DNA of 64,000 nucleotides. Origin: CAILHX01 sp046155285. GTDB lineage: Bacteria > Pseudomonadota > Gammaproteobacteria > Burkholderiales > Methylophilaceae. A model generated the notes under the pieces. The model was not told the DNA's origin. It made no database searches and saw only the letters and a program-made list of their open reading frames with translations. Location: contig JBJXEA010000010.1 of the NCBI GenBank assembly GCA_046155285.1, positions 62,001 through 126,000 of the forward strand. Direction: 5' to 3'. Position numbers and translations under genes: made by a program. Below, one piece after another: positions 35,911 to 41,934 of this stretch. Every line of letters starts with the position of its first letter. The first letter of the stretch is position 1.

Positions 35911-37572
35911 TTAGAAAGTCCAAGACAACTGTGCGTGCGTCTTGGTGTGATGCCCAATCGCATCATTCGGACTACCGATGCGCGCCCAATCTATACGGAA
36001 ATCCACGTTCTCACCGAACGCCATGCGCAGGCCTAAACCTGAGCTTTGCACATGACTCCCTTGATTTTCAAACACCTCAGGGTGATTACGCTTCACCGAA
36101 CCCGCATCCCAAAACGTCAATGCTCGCACCTTGAAATTCTCTGGCAAAAAGGTCAAATAGTCTGTGACATATTTACCAAACTCAGGAGTGTAGGCTTCAA
36201 AGGTGACTTGATTGCCAGTGTCATTAGAAAAAGCACGCTCATCCAAGCCACGTATGGAGTCATGTCCGCCAATGCCAAACTGCTCGCCCGCCATAAGTAA
36301 ATCGCGCGTGAATTGACCACTGAACTTAGCTCTGGCCTGCCAGCCGCTCTTGAAAAGATAGCTGTAGTCCACGCCATATCGCATCAGGAAATAAGAGGCT
36401 CTGGAATGAGGTCGTAAGCCTTGTTGCACGAAGTCATCGGTTTCGCCATGCGAGCCATAGGGAATATTCTGTACAAAACTGAAATAACCGTTAAAAAAAT
36501 ACGGCTCAGTGCTTTTAGATAAAGACAGCGTCAAATCCAAAGGATGTATCGTCACCCGGGGGACTAGGTTTTGCACACTCCCAACAATCACTACATTGGT
36601 CTTGAATAGGCGATATGCATAACCAACCGAGACCTTTGGCTCCCAATCACCCATTTTTTTCAGATTTTGGTTGTAGTGCAGTTCGTAGACGTTGCCTGCG
36701 CCACTGATAGAAAAGTTGCCCACCGTCGTCCCCACCTCACCTGAGTTCACACTGGAATAGCCCACAATGGCATCCAGGCTGGAATCCAGGCTGTAAAATG
36801 GTATGTGATAACTAATCGCGCCTATCTTGACATCCCGATGATGCTGGTCAGGCGAAGTGACTGCCTGCATGGTCAGCACATGGTCGAGATTGAACAGATT
36901 GGAATTCTGGAAAGCAATACCTGCGCGAAACAACCCGGTTCTATGGTTACCTGTGGTATCTAAGGTAGCCGCCCAACGGAGGGGATTTTTCTCGCTGACC
37001 TTGACGTTAGCAACCACGTCGCCCTCTTCTTCGCCCGGCTTGAATACCACGTTCAGACGCTTGGCAGGGCTGCGCCCCACTTCCGCCAAATTAGCCGACA
37101 TTTCGTCAATATTAGGCGTTTCACCCACTTTGAGCGAAGGCAAAGAAAACACGATATTCTCTTCGTCAAAATACCTTTTTTTATCCACCTCAATCCGCGC
37201 AACCCTGCCTTCTACCACCTTAAATCTCACCAACCCCTCTTGCAAACGCTGCTCGGGCAAGGTGACCAGCACGGTGCTATAACCAATCTTGGCATAGGCC
37301 CCCTCTAAAGCCTCTAGCGCCTCTTGCACGGTGGCAAAGCTTTTGTTATCGCCCACAAATGGCGCAAGCACGATGTCTACGGTGGCGGAGTCAAGCAGAT
37401 GATTGCCTTCCACCTCAAACGAGGTGATAGGAAAGGTGAGCGACTCTTCAACATCGGCCGCAAAAACTTGAGGAGTAACAATGGAAAAGCAAACGACAAG
37501 CAAGACCATCCGCTGCGCGAGCCATAGGCTGAGAAATTGGATTGGGTTAGTCGAGCTTAAGCAATGAGCCAT
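35911..37572 (-). CDS. Two-partner secretion outer-membrane transporter (TpsB, ShlB/FhaC/HecB family)
   Basis: A 553-residue Omp85-superfamily pore that exports the adjacent TpsA across the outer membrane. Signal peptide: MVLLVVCFSIVTPQVFAA. POTRA domains follow: SFEVEGNHLLDSATVDIVLA, KIGYSTVLVTLPEQRLQEG and VRFKVVEGRVARIEV at about 50-130, then a second POTRA to about 205. The rest is a 16-strand barrel with the conserved loop-6 motif SIRGLDERAF (usual form VRGY) and a C-terminal strand ending in Phe (HAQLSWTF). The ATG at 37572 lacks a clear ribosome binding site. tpsA starts 12 bases after the stop. Confidence 0.93.
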   Translation of the reverse strand: MAHCLSSTNPIQFLSLWLAQRMVLLVVCFSIVTPQVFAADVEESLTFPITSFEVEGNHLLDSATVDIVLAPFVGDNKSFATVQEALEALEGAYAKIGYSTVLVTLPEQRLQEGLVRFKVVEGRVARIEVDKKRYFDEENIVFSLPSLKVGETPNIDEMSANLAEVGRSPAKRLNVVFKPGEEEGDVVANVKVSEKNPLRWAATLDTTGNHRTGLFRAGIAFQNSNLFNLDHVLTMQAVTSPDQHHRDVKIGAISYHIPFYSLDSSLDAIVGYSSVNSGEVGTTVGNFSISGAGNVYELHYNQNLKKMGDWEPKVSVGYAYRLFKTNVVIVGSVQNLVPRVTIHPLDLTLSLSKSTEPYFFNGYFSFVQNIPYGSHGETDDFVQQGLRPHSRASYFLMRYGVDYSYLFKSGWQARAKFSGQFTRDLLMAGEQFGIGGHDSIRGLDERAFSNDTGNQVTFEAYTPEFGKYVTDYLTFLPENFKVRALTFWDAGSVKRNHPEVFENQGSHVQSSGLGLRMAFGENVDFRIDWARIGSPNDAIGHHTKTHAQLSWTF

Positions 37573-37682
37573 AAGGGAAATCTGCGCTTTTCTAGCGCGG
37601 CAAATTGAAGTCTGAATTCTACACCAAGAACAATGAGTTTATGTGGAAAAGCACCACAGAAAAGGGCGCAATGTTGCAAAAA

Positions 37683-37695
37683 CACAACAGTTGTG
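37683..37695. promoter_or_regulatory. Perfect 13-base palindrome upstream of tpsB
   Basis: The 164 bases between tpsB and tRNA-Cys (37573-37736) should hold the tpsB promoter. Within them CACAAC-A-GTTGTG is a perfect palindrome about 110 bases before the tpsB start and could be an operator. I cannot assign a regulator, and a 13-base palindrome may occur by chance. Confidence 0.3.
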
Positions 37696-37736
37696 AACGG
37701 CATGTGAAACTCAGGGAAATAAAGGCAAGAAAAGAC

Positions 37737-37810
37737 TGGAGGCGCGAACCAGAGTCGAACTGGTCTAAACGGCTTTGCAGGCCGCTGCATAACCGCTTTG
37801 CTATCGCGCC
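37737..37810 (-). tRNA. tRNA-Cys (anticodon GCA)
   Basis: The minus strand reads GGCGCGATAGC... with acceptor arms GGCGCGA / TCGCGCC, a discriminator T and an encoded CCA (37737-37739). The anticodon loop is CCTGCAAAG, giving GCA. The T-loop GTTCGACTC is normal. It lies downstream of tRNA-Gly in the order pgsA, tRNA-Gly, tRNA-Cys, the same as pgsA-glyW-cysT in E. coli, but without leuZ. Confidence 0.95.
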
Positions 37811-37837
37811 TTATGAGCTACTTAAAACCACAAATCA

Positions 37838-37870
37838 AAACGGGGAAAGCGGATGCCTTCCCCGTTTTTT
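37838..37870. terminator. Hairpin with T-tract between the two tRNA genes
   Basis: A perfect 10-base stem, aaacggggaa / ttccccgttt, with a 10-base loop. The T-run is longest on the plus strand (TTTTTT); on the minus strand, the direction of the tRNAs, only TTTT follows. It may act as a weak or bidirectional terminator, or a processing hairpin that uncouples tRNA-Gly from tRNA-Cys. Confidence 0.6.
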
Positions 37871-37874
37871 AAGC

Positions 37875-37950
37875 TGGAGCGGGAGACGAGTCTCGAACTC
37901 GCGACCTCAACCTTGGCAAGGTTGCGCTCTACCAACTGAGCTACTCCCGC
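37875..37950 (-). tRNA. tRNA-Gly (anticodon GCC)
   Basis: The minus strand reads GCGGGAGTAGCTCAG..., a standard tRNA-Gly start. The anticodon loop CTTGCCAAG gives GCC, the T-loop is GTTCGAGAC, and the CCA end is encoded (37875-37877). The acceptor arms GCGGGAG / CTCCCGC pair fully. It lies about 40 bases after pgsA and is probably processed from the uvrC-pgsA transcript. Confidence 0.96.
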
Positions 37951-37991
37951 ATTTAACGAAGGCGCGATTCTAGTGAGTCCCACCACTTGTG

Positions 37992-38558
37992 TCAAGCGCG
38001 TAACTGGCTTTTGGCGGCGCGTAAATAATAGACCATGGAAATCAATGTCAGCATAGCGGCAACAATCATCAGATAAGTGCCTATTTGGGCAACATTAAAG
38101 CCGAATAAAGGTTGGTAGAAGAGCAAAAATGGAATCGCCACCATTTGTGCGATGGTTTTAATTTTACCTATGGTCGCCACTGCCACCTTACCACCCGCCC
38201 CCACTCCCGCCATCCACTCACGCAAGGCAGAAATAGCGATTTCTCGACCTATGATGATGAATGCAATCACTGCGTTGACGCGTTCAAAATCAACCAACAC
38301 CACCAACGCCGCAGCCACCATCAGCTTGTCGGCGACAGGGTCTAAAAACGCGCCGAAATTGGAGGTTTGATTCAATCTGCGTGCCAGATAACCGTCCAGC
38401 CAATCGGTAATAGCCGCCAGTACGAATACTATCGTCGCCAATAAATTCGCCCGTTCCAGCGGCATTATGCCCGCCGGCAAATAGAATAGGCCGACAAACA
38501 CCGGAATCATGGCGATTCGCGCAGCGGTCAACATATTCGGGGCATTCCAGTGTATCAA
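37992..38558 (-). CDS. pgsA: CDP-diacylglycerol-glycerol-3-phosphate 3-phosphatidyltransferase
   Basis: A 188-residue inner-membrane CDP-alcohol phosphatidyltransferase that makes phosphatidylglycerol phosphate. The signature DWLDGYLARRLNQTSNFGAF runs on to LDPVADKLM, giving the D-DG-AR-G-D-D pattern with all catalytic Asp residues. There are about five to six membrane segments. The start is TTG at 38558: GGAG lies six bases upstream and the TTG overlaps the uvrC stop (TTGA). The next ATG would cut conserved N-terminal residues (IHWNAPNMLTAARI). Confidence 0.93.
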   Translation of the reverse strand: MIHWNAPNMLTAARIAMIPVFVGLFYLPAGIMPLERANLLATIVFVLAAITDWLDGYLARRLNQTSNFGAFLDPVADKLMVAAALVVLVDFERVNAVIAFIIIGREIAISALREWMAGVGAGGKVAVATIGKIKTIAQMVAIPFLLFYQPLFGFNVAQIGTYLMIVAAMLTLISMVYYLRAAKSQLRA

Positions 38559-40354
38559 TGCAACTCCTGATAGATTTTTTCAGCCAACATTTTACTAATC
38601 CCTTCCACCTGCGCCAACTCTTCGGCACTGGCATCGCGCACGCCTGCCAAACCACCAAAACGTGTGAGCAGCCTCTGCCGCCGTTTTGCGCCTATGCCGC
38701 CTATGTCTTCAAGCGAAGAATGTAGACGCGCCTTGTCGCGTCGGCCTCTGTGGCCGGTGATGGCAAAACGGTGCGCCTCATCGCGGATTTGCTGCAACAA
38801 ATGCAAACCGGGATTATCTGCTGCGATTCTAAGCGGTGTTTCCTTTTCCGGGAAAAATAATTGCTCCATACCCGCTTTGCGCTCCACGCCTTTGGCAATG
38901 CCCAGCAATTGTATGCCAGTCAACCCGATCTCCTGCAACACCTCCACCGCCACACCCAGTTGGCCTTTGCCACCGTCTATGAACACCACGTCCGGCACCT
39001 TGCCCTCGCCCGCCGCGATTTTGGTATAGCGCCGCGTTAATGCTTGGCGCATGGCTGCGTAGTCATCGCCGGGGGTGATGTCGGCGATGTTGTAGCGCCG
39101 ATATTCCGAGTTCTGCATGGTGCCTTTATCGAACACCACGCAGCTCGCCACCGTGGCCTCGCCCATGGTGTGACTGATGTCGAAGCACTCGATACGGTTG
39201 GCGGTTTCGGACAAGTCTAGTGCCTCCCTTAAAGCCTCGAGCCTTGCACCTTGCGTAGCCTTCTGTGCCAAATGTTGCCCCAAAGCAAGACTGGCATTGG
39301 TCTGCGCCATTTTCAGCCAAACCCTCCTATCGCCGCCAGTATAAGCACTAATCTGCACCTTACGCCCCGCTTGATCGGAGAGCAATTGCTCAAGCGCTTC
39401 CGGCTCAAACACCGCGCTAACTATGATTAAGGGCGGCACGGGACGTGACAGATAATGCTGGGCAATGAACGATTCCAGCGCCGTGGCCTCGTCACAGCCT
39501 TCCGCATTTTTAGGGAAGAAGCTCCTATCGCCCAAATGTCGTCCACCGCGCACCATCACCAGATTCACGCACAGCAAGCCCTGCTCCGCCACGCACACCA
39601 CCACATCGGCATCATTGCTGCGAAAATCACTGACAAACTGCTTGGTTTGCACCGTGCGCAGGCTTTGCATACGATCCCTATACACCGCTGCCAACTCGTA
39701 ATTCTGCGCTTCGGCCGCTGCATTCATGCGCTCGGAAATCTCGCCCATCACTTGCTGTTCTTTGCCCTGTAAAAACAACGTCGCTTGATGCACGTCATGT
39801 TGATAATCCTCAGCGTTGATATGGCCGACGCAAGGCGCGGTGCAGCGTTCTATCTGGTATTGCAGACAAGGCCGCGAGCGGTTGGAAAACACGCTGTTTT
39901 CGCAGGTTCTTAGGCGGAACACCTTTTGCAACAATTGAATACTTTCGCGTACCGCTGAAGTATTGGCAAACGGGCCAAAATATTGATCCGCCTTAACCTG
40001 CGAGCCACGATGAAACGCCAGCAAAGGAAATTCATCGCCGGTGATTTTGATGTAAGGATAGCTTTTATCGTCACGAAACAGCACGTTATAGCGCGGCATC
40101 AAGCTTTTGATGAGGTTGTTCTCTAAGAGCAGCGCCTCGGCTTCGGAGTTGGTCACCGTGGTTTCAAGCCGTGCAATGTGCGACACCATCATGCGTGTGC
40201 GTGGGCTGGGCAGATTTTTTTGGAAATACGATGACACGCGCTTTTTCAGATCGCGCGCCTTGCCCACATAAATCACCTCATCGGCAGCGTTAATCATGCG
40301 ATACACGCCGGGCAGATGAGGGAGTGACTTCAGAACGGGGGTTGACTCAAACAT
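38555..40354 (-). CDS. uvrC: UvrABC system protein C
   Basis: A 599-residue nucleotide-excision repair nuclease subunit that makes both incisions around a lesion. It has an N-terminal GIY-YIG domain (GVYRMINAADEVIYVGKARD, about 15-34), a UVR segment near 205, the RNase H-like C-terminal nuclease domain (FDISHTMGEATVASCVVF, VFIDGGKGQL) and C-terminal helix-hairpin-helix motifs (LEDIGGIGAKRRQRLL). Length is normal. It is translationally coupled to pgsA, as in E. coli. Confidence 0.96.
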   Translation of the reverse strand: MFESTPVLKSLPHLPGVYRMINAADEVIYVGKARDLKKRVSSYFQKNLPSPRTRMMVSHIARLETTVTNSEAEALLLENNLIKSLMPRYNVLFRDDKSYPYIKITGDEFPLLAFHRGSQVKADQYFGPFANTSAVRESIQLLQKVFRLRTCENSVFSNRSRPCLQYQIERCTAPCVGHINAEDYQHDVHQATLFLQGKEQQVMGEISERMNAAAEAQNYELAAVYRDRMQSLRTVQTKQFVSDFRSNDADVVVCVAEQGLLCVNLVMVRGGRHLGDRSFFPKNAEGCDEATALESFIAQHYLSRPVPPLIIVSAVFEPEALEQLLSDQAGRKVQISAYTGGDRRVWLKMAQTNASLALGQHLAQKATQGARLEALREALDLSETANRIECFDISHTMGEATVASCVVFDKGTMQNSEYRRYNIADITPGDDYAAMRQALTRRYTKIAAGEGKVPDVVFIDGGKGQLGVAVEVLQEIGLTGIQLLGIAKGVERKAGMEQLFFPEKETPLRIAADNPGLHLLQQIRDEAHRFAITGHRGRRDKARLHSSLEDIGGIGAKRRQRLLTRFGGLAGVRDASAEELAQVEGISKMLAEKIYQELH

Positions 40355-40377
40355 ACTTACTCATCATCAAGACATGA

Positions 40378-40401
40378 AGCGCAGACGACCTCGCCTGCGC
40401 T
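40378..40401. other. Hairpin between the tautomerase gene and uvrC
   Basis: Arms agcgcag / ctgcgct (seven base pairs, ten-base loop) overlap the stop codon of the tautomerase gene. No T-run follows, so it is not a clear terminator. It occupies most of the 45-base gap before uvrC. Confidence 0.35.
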
Positions 40402-40582
40402 ACTCATCCAGCAACTTCCCCGCAATCGCCCAGTCTTCATACGCCACTTCTTCAAACGTAATGTAGGTGTATTCCGGCGGTTTATGGGCATGACGCTCCA
40501 AGGTGGCGGTGATTTCTTGGGCGATTTTTTGCTTTTGTTCGCGGGTGATAGAACCGGCTAATTTCAAATTGACGTAAGGCAT
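40400..40582 (-). CDS. 4-oxalocrotonate tautomerase family protein
   Basis: A 60-residue tautomerase-fold protein. It begins MPYVNLKLAGSITREQKQKI, so Pro-2 becomes the N-terminal catalytic base after Met removal, as in 4-OT. The rest follows the beta-alpha-beta pattern with TYITFEEV. Members isomerise keto-enol acids, but many such small genes have no known substrate, and there are no aromatic-degradation genes nearby. Its start overlaps the end of the uracil-DNA glycosylase gene by 19 bases, indicating co-transcription. Confidence 0.85.
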   Translation of the reverse strand: MPYVNLKLAGSITREQKQKIAQEITATLERHAHKPPEYTYITFEEVAYEDWAIAGKLLDE

Positions 40583-41208
40583 GATAAATCCTCCTTAATT
40601 TTCTCAAAAACCGCCTCAAACATGGGCGTGGTCAAGCGTTTAGTTTGCGTATTGTAGCGGCTGCAATGGTAGCTGTCATAGAGCTGCAAGCCATTGGACA
40701 AGCGGTGATGCGCGGCGTGGGCAAAGGCATATTCTTTGGGCTTAAGTTGCAATGCGCGTAGCACCGCCGCGTGTGCCACATTGCCTAGCGCCAATACCGC
40801 TGCGCCTTTAGCTAAAACCGCTAATTCAGCAGTGAGATAGCCATTGCACATCACCACCTCAGCAGTTTCTGGCTTATTTTCTGGCGGCAAGCACTTCACC
40901 GCGTTGGTAATGCGGCAACCTAGCAGTTGCAAACCATCTTCTTTTGAAACAGATTGTGGCGCGGTGCTAAAGCCAAACTTATACAAAGTTTGATACAACA
41001 AAATTCCCGCATGATCCCCCGTAAAAGGCCGTCCAGAGCGGTTTGCACCGTGCATTCCCGGAGCTAAACCTACAATCAGTAAACGCGGATTATCGTCACC
41101 GAACGGTGGAACGGGACGGCAGTGGTAATCGGGGTGTTGTTGCTTAACACCGTCTAAAAACCCCGCTAGGCGCGGGCAACGACGGCAGTTGAGATCAAAA
41201 GTTACCAA
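40564..41208 (-). CDS. Uracil-DNA glycosylase, family 5 (UDGb) type
   Basis: A 214-residue DNA-repair glycosylase that removes uracil and other deaminated bases. Motif A is GLAPGMHGANRSGRPFTGD, the UDGb form lacking the usual polar catalytic residue, and motif B is SYHCSRYNTQTKRLT. Two Cys near the start (CRRCPRL) plus CRIT and CLPP further on are consistent with the Fe-S cluster of family 4/5 enzymes. The start codon is TTG at 41208, overlapping the stop of the upstream regulator gene by seven bases. Confidence 0.86.
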   Translation of the reverse strand: MVTFDLNCRRCPRLAGFLDGVKQQHPDYHCRPVPPFGDDNPRLLIVGLAPGMHGANRSGRPFTGDHAGILLYQTLYKFGFSTAPQSVSKEDGLQLLGCRITNAVKCLPPENKPETAEVVMCNGYLTAELAVLAKGAAVLALGNVAHAAVLRALQLKPKEYAFAHAAHHRLSNGLQLYDSYHCSRYNTQTKRLTTPMFEAVFEKIKEDLSCLTSI

Positions 41209-41846
41209 CGTGCTGGCAAATGGTTACAGATAATAATACGATGCTTATCAATATCAATATAACCACCACGCTTGAGGTCATTGAGGATTTTGGTCACCAT
41301 TTCGCGCGAAGAACCTACCAGATTGGCTAAATCCTGATGTGTGATGACTTGCGTGATGCGCCGTCCATCAGGCATGGCTTCCGATTGCTTCATCAACTCT
41401 CTGGCGATTCTGCCGTAGACATCCAGCAGCGCCAGATTCTCCACCTGCCCCGCCATGCTGCGGATTCTGCCGGTCAGGGTGCGCATCAAATTGATGGAAA
41501 TGTCGGGATGGCTTCTGAGGCACTCTAGGAAATGGCGCTGTGGCAACATGGCGATGCGGCTTTCTTCCGTGGTCATCACCGAGGCTGAGCGCCTCTCACC
41601 GTCTATCAACGCCAGCTCGCCAAAAGCATCGTCTGTATCTAAAAAATCCAGGATGATTTCACGGCCGTCTTCGCTGCCTAGATACACTTTTACTCTGCCA
41701 GAGAGAATCACATACAGATTGTTGGATTCATCGCCTTGATGAATGATGACGGTGTTGCGCGGATAGTTGCGTACCGTCGCGCCATTCTCTAGTTTGGCGA
41801 GATCTTGTTCGTTTAACCCAGCAAATAGCGGCACCAACTCCAGCAT
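41202..41846 (-). CDS. Crp/Fnr family transcriptional regulator
   Basis: A 214-residue regulator. The N-terminal cyclic-nucleotide-binding-like domain holds VIIHQGDESNNLYVILSGRV and DDAFGELALIDGERRSASV; the C-terminal winged helix has ITHQDLANLVGSSREMVTKI. There are no Fnr-type cysteines at the N-terminus, so it is not an oxygen sensor of that kind. The FGELALIDGERRSA cassette resembles that of Crp (FGE----...R-A), but the effector cannot be assigned. It heads an overlapping operon with the glycosylase and tautomerase. The 88 bases upstream (41847-41934) presumably contain its promoter. Confidence 0.9.
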   Translation of the reverse strand: MLELVPLFAGLNEQDLAKLENGATVRNYPRNTVIIHQGDESNNLYVILSGRVKVYLGSEDGREIILDFLDTDDAFGELALIDGERRSASVMTTEESRIAMLPQRHFLECLRSHPDISINLMRTLTGRIRSMAGQVENLALLDVYGRIARELMKQSEAMPDGRRITQVITHQDLANLVGSSREMVTKILNDLKRGGYIDIDKHRIIICNHLPARW

Positions 41847-41934
41847 GACTGCACTCCCTTATTTTTTCTAAATGCACCCGAAACTTAACCGAATGAGTTT
41901 GTTATAGCAAGTGAATTTTGCGGCTGAAAAAGCT

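Noticed and set aside
37605..37973. 122-codon open frame on the plus strand over the tRNA genes
   Set aside because: It runs through tRNA-Cys and tRNA-Gly in antisense and gives the familiar false-protein ending of the kind produced by tRNA sequence.
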